Source: Elsinoe arachidis
Taxonomy: Eukaryota > Ascomycota > Dothideomycetes > Myriangiales > Elsinoaceae
Length of the DNA: 64,000 nucleotides
Reading direction: 5' to 3'
NCBI GenBank assembly: GCA_013372555.1
Contig: JAAPAX010000005.1
Location: 806,001-870,000, forward strand
Shown here in pieces: positions 9,846 through 20,282 of this stretch (its first letter is position 1; each line of letters opens with the position of its first letter). Made by a program: the position numbers and the translations under genes. Below the pieces are notes generated by a model, which did not search any database, was not told the DNA's origin, and saw only the letters and a list, made by a program, of their open reading frames with translations.

Positions 9846-12554
9846 ATGCGTGGTCGCAGTGCTTCTCCCGCTCTCTCTGCGGGCGGGCTCGACATCGCCG
9901 GCGCTCTAGCAGGAGGGTCCGATGTCGAAGATGACACAGCTCCCACGGCGCCTGTGAACGGAAAGCCTAGTACTTCAGCAATCCAAGATCTCGAAAATGC
10001 TTCCGACTCGGACGACGCCTTCATTGCCGCAGAGCAAGCAGCAACTAACCGGAAGAATGCAAAGCAATCGAACTCGAAGAAGGGCGGCAGTTTTCAGAGC
10101 TTTGGTTTAAACGGCAAACTACTGTCCGCGATTACGCGCAAAGGCTTCAATGTTCCGACCCCAATTCAGCGCAAGACGATACCAGTGATTCTTGACGGAC
10201 AGGATGTGGTTGGCATGGCAAGGACGGGATCTGGGAAGACCGCTGCCTTTGTGATACCCATGCTGGAGAAGCTCAAGGTGCATAGTGCGAGGGTTGGAGC
10301 AAGAGCGGTCATTTTGTCGCCTTCAAGAGAGCTGGCTTTGCAGACGTTGAAGGTAGTGAAAGAGCTTGGAAAGGGTACGGATCTGAGGACGGTGCTTCTT
10401 GTCGGAGGGGACAGCTTAGAGGAGCAATTCGGATCCATGGCGTCGAATCCGGATGTCATCATCGCGACTCCTGGTCGGTTCGAGCATTTGAAGGTTGAGA
10501 TGGGACTCGAGTTGTCTTCTGTCAAGTATGTCGTCTTCGATGAAGCAGATCGACTGTTCGAAATGGGGTTTGCCGCGCAGCTTACTGAGATCATCCACTC
10601 TCTTCCACCATCTCGACAGACATTACTCTTCTCGGCGACGCTGCCAAAATCCCTCGTCGAATTTGCTCGAGCCGGCTTGCAAGAGCCAAAACTGGTACGT
10701 CTCGATTCGGAGAGCAAGATCTCGCCAGACCTGCAAAGCGCATTCTTCATGATTAACTCGGGAGAGAAAGAGGGAGCATTGGTTCACATACTCCGGGACG
10801 TGATCAAGATGCCCTCGGGACCGACGGCAGCGGCACTCAAGAACAAAGCAATCGAGCAGGAGGATAGTAAGAAGAGAAAGCGTGGTCAAGACCGTCCGAG
10901 CGCGAGAGAGACACCGACGGCTCACTCGACCATAGTATTTGCTTCGACTAAGCACCACGTGGACTATCTGGCTGCGCTACTCAAGAAAGTTGGATTCGCA
11001 ACATCATATGTCTACGGCTCACTTGATCAGACTGCTCGTAAAATGCAAGTCGATGATTTCCGGACTGGCATGACCAATATTCTCGTTGTAACAGATGTCG
11101 CAGCTCGAGGTATAGACATACCAATCCTGGCAAATGTCATCAACTATGACTTTCCGCCCCAGCCAAAGGTTTTCATTCACCGCGTGGGTCGTACCGCTCG
11201 AGCAGGAAAGCAGGGGTGGAGCTACAATCTGGTCACTCAATCAGATCTTCCTTATCTGCTTGACTTGCAGCTCTTCCTAGGTGGAAACTTGATACTTGGC
11301 CGCGAGACTGCAGGTAACATCAACTATCACAACGACATCTCTGTCGGGAGCCTGTCTCGACCTGCCCTAGAGCGGAACATCGAGGAAGTCACCAAGCTTG
11401 TGGACGAGGATGACGACATCTATGCACAAAAAGAGGTTTCGCAAAAGGGCGAAAAGCAATATCTCCGAACTCGAAACTCTGCTTCGGCCGAGAGCGCAAA
11501 GCGATCCAAGGCTGTCTCAGGCTCGACGCATCTTCGAGAGTTGCATCCATTGTTTGAAGAATCAATTGACGTTGATCTTGACATACAGCGGGAGCAGATG
11601 CTGGCTCGAGTCAGTGGGTTCCGGCCGCAGGAGACCATATTTGAGATTGGCAGAAGGGGTCAAATCAGTGAGGCAACAGAAGTGATAAAGAAAAGGCGAC
11701 AAAGGATCAATTCAATGGCCAAAAGACAAGACGAGGCCGAGGACACCGTGGACGGACCGGATCCTGACGTGTCGACGAACATCAGCTCGAGACCGAATGA
11801 AGATGCTGACTCGGACGATCCGCCCTTTGACGAAGCTTCCGATTCCGAACTCGAAGTCACCATTTCTCAACCTTCGTCCAAGAAGAGTAAAAGCTCAAAT
11901 ACCTCCTCCTTCCAAGACTCCGAACACTTCATGGGATACCTCCCAACATCGATCAACATGCAAGAAGATGCGGGTTACTCGGTCAATCCTTCATCCTCGA
12001 ACTTTGTCACTGCCGCTCAGTCCGCCACCCTCGACCTCAACGCAGATGAGTCCTCTTCTTTCGCCTTGGCATCGAAGCCCACTGGTCTCCGTTGGGACAA
12101 GAAAAGTAAGCGTTACGTGGCTCGTGCCAATGACCTGGACGGATCTCGCGCTGGAGAGGGCAAAGGCGGTATGATCCGGGGTGAGAGTGGTAACAAATTA
12201 CCGGCAAGCATGAAGAGTGGTCGATTCGACCGATGGAAGAAGGCGAATCGAGTCTCTGCATTGCCCAAGGTCGGAGAGCAGGAAAAGTCAGGCATGCGCT
12301 TCGGGTCTGAAGGAGGGAGATATCGACACAAGCAGACCAAGGCACCCAAGGAGGCAGACAAGTACAGGGATGACTACTATAAGAGGAAGAAACATCTCGC
12401 TGAGGCGAAGGAGAAGGCTGGGACTGCGGCGCCGGCTGGAAGAGGGAAGAAAGGAGGGAAGGGCGAGTTGCGAGGTGTGGAAGATGTGAGGAAGCTTAGG
12501 GCGCAGCAGGTCAAGAGGAAGGAAAAGAACGCGAGGCCGTCACGGAGGAAATAA
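9846..12554 (+). CDS. DBP10: DBP10, DEAD-box ATP-dependent RNA helicase
   Basis: This single exon encodes 902 aa from ATG 9846. All helicase motifs are present in order: Q motif GFNVPTPIQ, Walker A ARTGSGKT, PSRELALQ, GG, TPGRFEHL, DEAD in VFDEADRLFEMGF, SAT in LLFSATLP, then TIVFAST, VVTDVAARGIDIP and HRVGRTARAGKQG. After the RecA lobes come an acidic linker and the basic Dbp10 C-terminal region, ending in a long Lys/Arg tail. Dbp10 acts in the nucleolus on 60S ribosomal subunit precursors around the peptidyl transferase centre. Length agrees with fungal orthologs. A short insert (about residues 335-355, Lys/Arg-rich) before motif IV is normal for this family. Confidence 0.95.
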   Translation: MRGRSASPALSAGGLDIAGALAGGSDVEDDTAPTAPVNGKPSTSAIQDLENASDSDDAFIAAEQAATNRKNAKQSNSKKGGSFQSFGLNGKLLSAITRKGFNVPTPIQRKTIPVILDGQDVVGMARTGSGKTAAFVIPMLEKLKVHSARVGARAVILSPSRELALQTLKVVKELGKGTDLRTVLLVGGDSLEEQFGSMASNPDVIIATPGRFEHLKVEMGLELSSVKYVVFDEADRLFEMGFAAQLTEIIHSLPPSRQTLLFSATLPKSLVEFARAGLQEPKLVRLDSESKISPDLQSAFFMINSGEKEGALVHILRDVIKMPSGPTAAALKNKAIEQEDSKKRKRGQDRPSARETPTAHSTIVFASTKHHVDYLAALLKKVGFATSYVYGSLDQTARKMQVDDFRTGMTNILVVTDVAARGIDIPILANVINYDFPPQPKVFIHRVGRTARAGKQGWSYNLVTQSDLPYLLDLQLFLGGNLILGRETAGNINYHNDISVGSLSRPALERNIEEVTKLVDEDDDIYAQKEVSQKGEKQYLRTRNSASAESAKRSKAVSGSTHLRELHPLFEESIDVDLDIQREQMLARVSGFRPQETIFEIGRRGQISEATEVIKKRRQRINSMAKRQDEAEDTVDGPDPDVSTNISSRPNEDADSDDPPFDEASDSELEVTISQPSSKKSKSSNTSSFQDSEHFMGYLPTSINMQEDAGYSVNPSSSNFVTAAQSATLDLNADESSSFALASKPTGLRWDKKSKRYVARANDLDGSRAGEGKGGMIRGESGNKLPASMKSGRFDRWKKANRVSALPKVGEQEKSGMRFGSEGGRYRHKQTKAPKEADKYRDDYYKRKKHLAEAKEKAGTAAPAGRGKKGGKGELRGVEDVRKLRAQQVKRKEKNARPSRRK

Positions 12555-12957
12555 GCAGATGTGAGTGTAGCCGAGAGGCTCATCCTTCGTATACAGGACT
12601 CTTTGGGTTGTACGTCATTTGCGAGCCTCCCCATGTATCTCGAGTCTTGATGACGGTACTTTGCCTAAAGGAAGAATAAGAACGTAAGGAGAGATGAGTA
12701 TCACCATTTCCTACTTCCTTTGCATGTGACAAGTGACCGCTGCTTTGAAGAAGATCCGTGCGCAGCGAGGTGTCGTCGCTGGCGCGACCGCCTCCCATGA
12801 GATCTTATCAATCGCACTCCTGCGGACTGACAACGCCTCTCCCATCCGTGATTCACACTTCACCTTCACTCAATCATTAGCTCAATCTAGCCAGAATCCT
12901 CCATCAATCCTCGACACCCTTCAAGCTCAACAAGCCCAGATCCTACCAGCAGCCACA
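12555..12957. other. Intergenic, DBP10 3' side and promoter of the next gene
   Basis: These 403 bp hold no credible coding frame. The last 100 bp are C/A-rich with few G, as in a fungal 5' leader. Confidence 0.4.
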
Positions 12958-13506
12958 ATGACCTTGATGGAGAGCACCGCGACCGTGTTCATCATCCACG
13001 TCACCCTCAACGGTGATACCCTCACCTTCCACCGTGAAAGGTCGTACAGAGTAGTCGACCTTCTGCCCAAGGCTAAGATAGCCGAAGAGTTGACGAACGA
13101 AGTAAGCAGCCGACCTCGAATAAAGCCAGCTACGGAAGCTAACTACTAGCAGACGGTGGAGGAATACATCGTCCGCGAAACGTTGGGCGAGTGTGACGAT
13201 GACATGAGGGTCATCAGCTACGACACCAGCAGGGCCCATGTTGCCGTCAACGTTTTGACGTACGACAAGCTCAAGGACGCCCTAGATGAGCAGTACGACG
13301 CAAAGTACCTCGAGGCGACCGAGGAAATCCCCGACGTGTGCCTCTTCGTGATGGACAAGTCATTGGTCAAGCTGGTGCCCGAGGACTACAAGGGTACGCT
13401 ACAATGAATACCAGTGCCTGAAGAGCTATACTAATGCTCAACAGCTGATGGATGTGCGATACCAGAAGGAGCTACGGCGCAAGTAATAAGGGGTCGTCGT
13501 CGTTGA
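12958..13506 (+). CDS. Small hypothetical protein, spliced
   Basis: Best model: join(12958..13101,13150..13393,13445..13506), 149 aa. The first intron is well supported (GTAAGC donor, GCTAAC branch, CTACTAG acceptor) and joins EELTNE to QTVEEYIVRETLGECDDD. The second intron (GTACGC to CAACAG) is less certain; without it the protein ends at TGA 13407, after VPEDYKGTLQ. I recognise no family. The protein is acidic, has alternating hydrophobic strands (TVFIIHVTLNG, AHVAVNVLTYDKL, PDVCLFVMDKSLVKLV) and no signal peptide or membrane segment. It may be a small globular protein of a narrow taxonomic group. Confidence 0.6.
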
Positions 13507-13727
13507 ACACTTGAGTAGATTGACACAGAGTCTGCTCACGAGGAGTCAGCAAGGTTGTGCTGGTCGGGTAGCAGAGAAATGTCATTGGTGGCTACTTGCA
13601 GGTGCTTCGGGTGGCTATCACAGCAGCATCATGAGTGTAAGACGAGCGCTTCTCACACCTACTGCTATTGGCTAATTCGCGCTGCAGCTTCAGAAAGAGA
13701 ACACACACTCAAGTTTCGCTCTTTCCT

Positions 13728-13734
13728 TATAAAA
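13728..13734 (+). promoter_or_regulatory. TATA box of the following gene
   Basis: TATAAAA lies 71 bp before ATG 13805, within a pyrimidine-rich leader. Spacing and sequence fit a fungal core promoter. Confidence 0.5.
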
Positions 13735-13804
13735 CAATGCGAGGTACCATTCAAGTCATTTCAAAGAGACTTCCTTCTTCACTTTCCAAAAGCAACTTTT
13801 GATT

Positions 13805-15322
13805 ATGGCAGACGAAATACCCATCAAAGCCAAGCAATATGGCGACGGGTGTGCACATCTAGAAAGACCAGAGGACTGGACGACCATCAGTGTGCAATCC
13901 AGATTTGATTCCAGGAGTACAGATGTCACATTTTGGTTGAACTTCTTCAATTGGACGGAAGATGAGCTCGACGAAGCTATGCGCCTAGCATGGTCAGCTC
14001 TTCGTGCGGAGCCCGATAGCTTCCAACATAGACCGGACGGATCTCCTATCTTGGCGACCTCGACTATAGCTTCACGAGCACGAACGAAAGTCGCTAACGG
14101 GCTTCTCGAGGGATATGCCTCTTTATTCGTGGACCACCATCCTGGGGCATCGCCGTCATGGTTCAGGGAGTGTCTGCGTTTCGACCTACCCAATAAGCAT
14201 GGACGACACGCTTGGAATTGCGCCATCCAGGTGTTCTTGACCTTCGCGAAAAACCATGTTACCGAAGTGAAAGACCATCGAGCTCAAGAACTCAAGGAGA
14301 CGCAAGAAGCTGATGAGAAGGGGGAGCAGCAAGATGAGGGGATAGAGGCAGACGAGGATGATGATAGCATTCAGCATCAGGTACTTCACCACATCAACGT
14401 CAACCTCTCCGGTGACAAGCCAAATCGGACAGCAGCTGCTACATCTACGGGCCAAGTGCGCCCTCAATACACCCCTCAACCTGAGACCAACGACGAAAGA
14501 GGTCGTCAAGCGCATCGATCCTCGGAGCAAAGACTTTCCACCAAACCTATGATTGTTCAATCACGGAGTCCGACCCGTCCGTCACGCTCCTCAGCGAGAC
14601 TTGCAGCGCCGAAGCGTACTACTGGTTTGATCGTGTCCTCAAGTACAACAATCCCTCGTCAATCGGCGCCGAGCACGAACCAGCCACCAAAGAACTCCAG
14701 GTCGAAATCGACGGCAGCACCATCGACCCATTCAGCTTCCGTCACCAAGGCCATTCCTCGAGGCAAGGATAGACGCAGATCCAGCTCTCAGCCTGTGCTT
14801 ACGACGGAGCAAGCAGAGAAGCAACCGGATCCACACCACATCCTTCTCATCATCACCTCGGTAACGCTTTCCGAATCTCAAGTTGTCCTCAATCTTCAGA
14901 AATACACCACTGTCTCCATGGTCATGGGGAACGATAGAGTGGCGAGTATCAACAAATTACACCGCTTGATAGGTCGGGCACCGTTTTCCAATGGCTACCA
15001 GATTGGTTGGTTCCGCTCTGAACGTGCCCACACTGCAATGCCCATCGACGATGACGGCACTTTGTCTGTGGCTATGCGGATGCAGCTGCATCAGCTCCGA
15101 GGTCGGACAGATCAATCTTGTGTGCGTCTCTTCATCGCGGCGAACTTGGAGGTGCTGGAGTATGTGCCGGTGGAATGCAGAGGTAAGATCATGCAGAAGC
15201 TGGATTACACACTGATCTGATCATGTTTAGTCACTGGCGCCGACATACCCGGCACTGTCAAGCTGTCTAGGACGAGGCCTCAGCCGATCAGGTTACAGCA
15301 TACCACCGAAGAAAGCCCTTGA
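13805..15322 (+). CDS. Hypothetical protein, 489 aa, two-domain layout
   Basis: Model: join(13805..15182,15231..15322). Without the 48-bp intron (GTAAGA donor, CTGATC branch, TTTAG acceptor) the frame would end at 15220. Splicing gives a more natural end, with EYVPVECR followed by VTGADIPGTVKLS. No family is recognised. About residues 35-165 form a folded N-terminal part with Trp/Leu-rich helices (DVTFWLNFFNWTEDELDEAM). Residues 165-350 are a disordered Ser/Thr/Pro/Arg-rich linker with an acidic patch. Residues 350-489 form a second folded part (HHILLIITSVTLSESQVVLN). A TATA box lies 71 bp upstream. It is probably a lineage-restricted protein of unknown function. Confidence 0.7.
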
Positions 15323-15517
15323 GCATGAGGTCTACAGGCAAGTATGGGACCCTGGGGGACATTCGGACCAGTCGCCACAGTAGACGATATGGACTAAGAG
15401 CATTACCATGTAGCATATTTATGCACCTTTACGGAAAGATTGTGCCAGCTCCGTGCCCATCATCAAATACAAGCAGAAAATGATGAGCATGTCGTAATTC
15501 GTCACTACATACGCTAT

Positions 15518-16655
15518 TCATCGAGTGTCCACAACACGACACGATCCAATCTCATCCATCCTTGCCATATAGCCTTGCACACTCGAACCCCTCTGACTCT
15601 CCTTCCCCCAAACACTAACCTGCCGCACGTCTCCCGCCTCAACAGCCCTAAGTCCCTCCCTCCTCGCCTCCTCCGACATCTCGGGCGTCATACCATGCAC
15701 ATTATCCCCACTCCGCCTACTCCCCACCGACGTCAAATCCGGGAACAACTTCACGGCCAAGGGCTTCAACGCCGGTATCGACGAGCAGATGATGCCCACC
15801 GCCACCTCAGAGGACGAACACACGGCCAGCGCGGCGAGGTAAACCGTCATCCTGAAAGTCTGATCCTGTCTTTGAGGCGCCATGAAGATGACGATTCTCA
15901 CGGCCGAAACAGCGAGCTCCAGCGACCCCCCGATAGTGAAGAGCACGACCAGCCAAACCCTCTGTCGCAACGGGAGATGCAACTTAGTCAGCACCGGCAC
16001 AGGCGAGACCAGTATCAGCAGCGTAGTAAGCATATCCATAGCCGTATAAGCCGCGTAAACACGGGGCGCATCGAGACACGACCCAACGACGGACGGGTCA
16101 GGCCTAGTCCAGAAGTAGGACACGGGACGGCAGACGATGAGGGAGCCAGCGACGCCGACGCCGAGAAAGTAGAGGGTGATGATGGCGAAGAGGACTTTGA
16201 GCCAGACTTGGAAGGTGGAAGAGGGGGGGAACATGGCGCGGTATTGGAAGAGGATGGAGAATTTGATGAAGGCGAGGCTGGTGTGGTATTGCCACGCGGC
16301 ATTGAAGTTCCAGAAGAGGAAGGATTGGAGGATGGGGATTTGAGGGGGGCCGGGTGAGGAGGCGAGGATGATGCTGCGGGAGAAGACTGGGGATGTGTTA
16401 GGGGAGGGTTTGGGAGGGGGAGGGGGGCTTGCTTTGTGTGGTTGAGGCTACGGTCGCTGCGCAGAGGAGCCATGCTGTGACTATGCAGGTGTCGCCTATT
16501 AGGCTGGAGGTTCGTGTTAGGCGGAGGTGGCAGTAGATTCTACCGAGGACGCAGATGAGTGCTACGGCGCAGAGGACGAAGCTGATGGCTTCGAGTGACC
16601 CATTGATGCCTTTGGACGGGCTCAAGGGAGGAGGAGGAGTGCTCATTCCACCCAT
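15518..16655 (-). CDS. Pth11-like rhodopsin-fold membrane protein
   Basis: Model: complement(join(15518..16386,16433..16655)), 363 aa. The 46-bp intron has a GC donor (GCAAGC) and a CTAAC branch; it joins ASTTQ to IFSRSIILASSPG in frame. Hydrophobic segments give about seven transmembrane helices: AISFVLCAVALICVLGRIY, an N-terminal-half helix near GDTCIVTAWLLCAA, then SLAFIKFSILFQYR, VLFAIITLYFLGVGVAGSLI, MDMLTTLLILVSPVPVL, VWLVVLFTIGGSLELAVSAV and AVGIICSSIPALKPL. The FWTRPDPSVVGSC segment with its Cys is typical of the fungal rhodopsin-domain (Pth11-like) family. Members are surface receptors or orphan membrane proteins; the ligand is unknown. The cytosolic tail is rich in Ser/Arg/Glu. Confidence 0.85.
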
Positions 16656-17480
16656 GTCAAGGATGTAGCTGTGTTAGGACCATCGATCTTTGCGCAACAT
16701 GAAGGTCTGGGCAGTGCTTAATAAGAGTCGACATGTACATCATGAGGGCCGTTGCAGACGTTTGACGTTTGGTTGTCTATTGCCCAGTGATTGCATACCC
16801 GAATGGCTGCTCAGATCCAGAACCCCGGTCGAGATGTGGAGAAGGACAATCATTCTACCTACCTACCTACCTACCTCTGCCACGATAGAAGAGCGATATT
16901 GAGCATAGGTCCATGTGAGAGGAATGACAGAAAGTATGCGGGAGTAGTATCTGCCAAGTGCGAGAGGTGCAAAAACCTCGGCCCCACCTTCCCTCTGCGC
17001 AGCAAAAGAGTCATCCCCACCCAACTCACACACACCAGCTCCCGCCAACCACGGCTGTAATCCAGCGCCGCCTCGCCATGCCTGCGGACTCTCTGCCTCG
17101 TTGCCGAGCTGAAGGGTATCCGCAACTTCGGACTCGAATTCATCCAGGGATTACTCCGCCGGGATTCGAAGGCCGACACCGCGATCGAACTGGGCAACCG
17201 TCGTTGGAAAGTGGAAAGGGAACCTCGCGTGTGAAGGTGAGGATTTTTCTCGGAGCCATTACAGCTTGAAGGCTTGGCGGGGTGAGAAATAATATATACC
17301 CTTCAATAATCCACACTGGCTTTTGCGTGCAGACGAACGCCGGCATGGGGAGGTGACGATTCGTGATTGCTCAATTCCAGGCTTTCTACTAATCTTCTGC
17401 AGTCGTGCCATGACCCTACCCAGAACGCCTCGCCATGCTGCACCCAGCTTGGTAATAATAATGCCCTCTCAGCCTGCCGC
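16656..17480. other. Intergenic, 825 bp, with a short tetranucleotide tract
   Basis: The region separates the divergently placed receptor gene from the 3' end of the carrier gene. It holds a (CTAC) tract at 16855-16876 and otherwise no reading frame with coding character. Confidence 0.4.
16855..16876 (+). repeat. (CTAC)n microsatellite
   Basis: Five and a half perfect copies of CTAC lie upstream of the Pth11-like gene, about 200 bp from its start codon. Confidence 0.8.
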
Positions 17481-18706
17481 TTATATCCCCAACCAGAACT
17501 TTGCCCTCTCGTACGCGTAAAAACTGACGCTGACCATGGGTACCACTTTGGCATACCCGATTCCGAGCCCCACGTAGAAGCCCCTCCAGCCCTTCTGCTG
17601 CATAATCTGCCTTGCGACCTCTGCCATTCCAAGTCTGTGTCCGTCTCCTACTACGCCGCCTACTTGCATTCGTCTTCTTATGACTTCCAACGGGTAGCTT
17701 GCGGTTTGGCTGACGAAACCGGCAAACGCGCCAGTGCTCAGCTCAGCCCAATACTTCAGCTGCGCAGGTTTGTTTGGATCCTTGCTCTTTCCCGCAGTGT
17801 CTGGTAATGTGGTGTATTTTGCTATCCGCGGATCGCGCATCAGGTCGCTAGCAGAATCGTGCGCCAGGAACGACGATCCAGCGTAGGGTAACATTCCCCA
17901 CATCGTCGGTGTGAAGCCGCGAAAGAAGTTCCCAATTCCTGCACCTGGCGCGACACGTTGTACTGCCGCAGAAGTCGCAGCGAGTGCACCAGAGTTGCCT
18001 GGCTGTACTCGGCTCGGTGGCTGTTCATGGTATATCCGCCGGCATATGTCGAGGTAGCTGGTTCTCACGTGTGCCTTTGTCTCCCATGCCATCCGGACTC
18101 TGATCACTTCTAGCGGGTATGTGAAGAAGACAGAGACCATGCCTGCGATGCTGCCAGATGCGAAGCGGCGCACGCTCGTCTCTTGAGTATGATCCCTGAT
18201 TACCACCGCGCGTACTTGCTCGTAAGCTAGGAACTTGATGCCGGCATAGGGGAAGATGCGCAGGAGCGTTGCGCTGTGTCCTCGAAAGAGTCCTCGAGTG
18301 CCGTCTGCACTGTAGATGTCTCGGACTGCTCGTATTACGCCGAACCATGAACCGGTGTACTTTTGGAATTGCGGATTGGATGCTTGGAAGAGGATCTTTA
18401 CTCGGTCGAGTGGACCGACGACGGTCTTTGCCTGTGGTCGTGCTCGTCAGTACCCACGTGTGCAACTTCCTCAAGTCAACCTACAGCGCAACCTGCGAAC
18501 CCGCCGGCGAGTCCACTCTTCACGACGTACTCCCAGCTCTGCCTGTCAATCGGCCTCTTCCCTTTGTTCACGTCCAGCGAGAAGTTGGCGCCGACTTCAT
18601 TCGTTGCAGCTCCAGGGCGGCCTTCTTTGGCCGCTATTGATGTCATCGTTGTTTGTGGGTTTGCTCTGTGTTCTGAGGCATTGTCGCCAGGGATGCTCGC
18701 TGGCAT
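17481..18706 (-). CDS. LEU5: LEU5-type mitochondrial coenzyme A carrier
   Basis: Model: complement(join(17481..18431,18485..18706)), 390 aa. The 53-bp intron joins GGFAGCA to AKTVVGPLDRVKILFQ in frame, inside the first carrier repeat. Three mitochondrial-carrier signatures are seen: PLDRVK, PLEVIR in TYPLEVIRVRM, and PLEVIRRRM near the C-terminus. Each falls in a repeat of two predicted membrane helices. The longer second repeat with a Pro/Ser/Gly-rich loop (about residues 205-230) is common in the Leu5/Graves-disease-carrier branch, which moves CoA across the inner mitochondrial membrane. Other SLC25 subtypes cannot be ruled out from motifs alone. The N-terminal 45 residues are variable. Confidence 0.85.
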
Positions 18707-19052
18707 TCACAAGTACAGTCACCGAGTAGGTATCATCGAGTTGTGCTGTCAAGAAAGAGGATTCGCAGTGTTCGCAGGGCTGTGGTTGAGAGGAGCCGGT
18801 GTCGTGTGGCCTCGAAGCCGAATCAACGTGCGGAAACAACGGCCATTGATGTCAGGCCTTGGCATCCCGCATGTGATTGACCGAGGGGAAAGAAATCCGG
18901 AGATCCGTCTCTAGCCGATGGAATTTTCTCCCATCATGACTGCTGCGCAGCTGGGCCTACTGCCATCCTGAGCCTACTGGTATGGGACTCTCAAAATCTT
19001 GTTAGGATGCAGTCCTCGACATACTCTGAGGAGATGGATTTATTTATGCATC
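18707..19052. promoter_or_regulatory. Divergent intergenic region, carrier / MT-A70 gene
   Basis: These 346 bp lie between two opposite start codons. The frame of the methyltransferase is open upstream to a TTG at 18999, which is not used. No clear motif was recognised. Confidence 0.4.
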
Positions 19053-20282
19053 ATGTCAAGCATACTGTACAGAAGTGTTGATAACGACATCTTTGTGATC
19101 GATATACCTACATCGATAGTCGACGCCCAGTCTTCCAGGGCTGCTCGTCAACTGGCATCATGCCCATCGCAGAAGACGCCGTGGCCATCGACTGAGCCAA
19201 AGTCCGAGAAGGCGAGAGCCAATCTTCCTCAGCCCCTGCCACATGACTTGCAGTACCAGCAAGTGGTGCTCAACGCGATCGAGTCTCTGCGCGGGGCGGA
19301 CGTACCAGAATATGTCCTGCCGCGTTGGATACCCTCTGGTGGCGAAGCCAGTGTCAAACGGGAACGGTCGATCTCTCCTGGGTCATCACCTTCAAGAGTT
19401 CGACAGACCGTTGGTCAAGCACATGCATCGCCTCTTGTCGACTTGGTAGACCTTGAGCAGAGTCGATTTTATGAAGCAGAGGTAAGTGGCCGTCTGGTCG
19501 CAAATGGTAGCACCGAAAATTGTACACTACGTCTCAGAGATGGAGCAGAATACTACATTCCAGCCAGGTCATCCTTCTTCCTCGGCGATTGCAACAAGGC
19601 ACAGTCCTTTCATGGAGCTCTCAGACAGCATGCGAAGGACCGTCAAACGGACCACCGTTTTCATATAGTCATGATGGACCCTCCGTGGCCGAATCGATCC
19701 GTCAGCCGAGGTGGCAGAAGCAGTGCGCAAGCACGCTACGAAGTGTCAGAGTCAATGTGGGATCTCCGTCAACTCCTTTTCGACGTGGACATCTCAAGTC
19801 TTCTCGCCGATGAGGGAGTTTTAGCGGTCTGGGTGACGAACAGACCTGCTGCTCGGGATTTGGTGTTGTCGGACGAAGACGGACTGTTCTCCTCACTAGG
19901 CGTCGAGCTAGTCGAGGAGTGGCTTTGGGTCAAGATCACGGAGCGGGGTGAATCCGTCTTGCCAATTGACGGTGTATGGAGAAAGCCTTACGAGGTGCTG
20001 TTGGTCGGGAGGAAACGTAGGAAGGAAAATCCAGAAAGCGACCCACGAGATGTCAACCGAAGAGTCATCTTCGCTGTCCCAGACTTACACTCGAGGAAGC
20101 CGTGTCTAAAGGATCTGCTGCAAGACTTGCTCGTATTGCCGAAGGATTACCGCGGCTTGGAGGTGTTCGCTAGAAATCTGATTTCGGGATGGACGAGCTG
20201 GGGAAACCAGGTCTTGAAGATCAATGATATTCGATGCTGGAGAAATTTGCACGAGCAAGATTCGGAAGTGGTCGGGGCATGA
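19053..20282 (+). CDS. MT-A70 family adenine-N6 methyltransferase, METTL4-like
   Basis: This single exon encodes 409 aa from the first ATG. The MT-A70 core occupies the C-terminal half. The catalytic motif is DPPW (in HIVMMDPPWPNRSV), followed by LLADEGVLAVWVTNRPAARD, EEWLWVKIT and KPYEVLLVGRKR; near the end comes KPCLKDLL with PKDYRGLEVFARN. This arrangement, and the lone gene without METTL3-type CCCH fingers, fits the METTL4 branch. Studied METTL4 enzymes methylate adenine in U2 snRNA or DNA; the substrate in fungi is not established. The N-terminal 150 residues are poorly conserved and Ser-rich. Orientation is tandem with no close neighbour downstream. Confidence 0.85.
   Translation: MSSILYRSVDNDIFVIDIPTSIVDAQSSRAARQLASCPSQKTPWPSTEPKSEKARANLPQPLPHDLQYQQVVLNAIESLRGADVPEYVLPRWIPSGGEASVKRERSISPGSSPSRVRQTVGQAHASPLVDLVDLEQSRFYEAEVSGRLVANGSTENCTLRLRDGAEYYIPARSSFFLGDCNKAQSFHGALRQHAKDRQTDHRFHIVMMDPPWPNRSVSRGGRSSAQARYEVSESMWDLRQLLFDVDISSLLADEGVLAVWVTNRPAARDLVLSDEDGLFSSLGVELVEEWLWVKITERGESVLPIDGVWRKPYEVLLVGRKRRKENPESDPRDVNRRVIFAVPDLHSRKPCLKDLLQDLLVLPKDYRGLEVFARNLISGWTSWGNQVLKINDIRCWRNLHEQDSEVVGA

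Noticed and set aside
10166..10750. 194-codon minus-strand ORF inside DBP10
   Set aside because: It lies entirely under the conserved helicase motifs of DBP10 and has no independent signal.
15440..16357. 305-codon plus-strand ORF rich in His/Arg/Glu
   Set aside because: It is the antisense of the Pth11-like gene, whose membrane helices and splice sites are convincing.
16855..16876. CTAC tract as part of a CRISPR-like or regulatory repeat array
   Set aside because: It is a plain microsatellite of about 22 bp. CRISPR arrays do not occur in fungal nuclear genomes.
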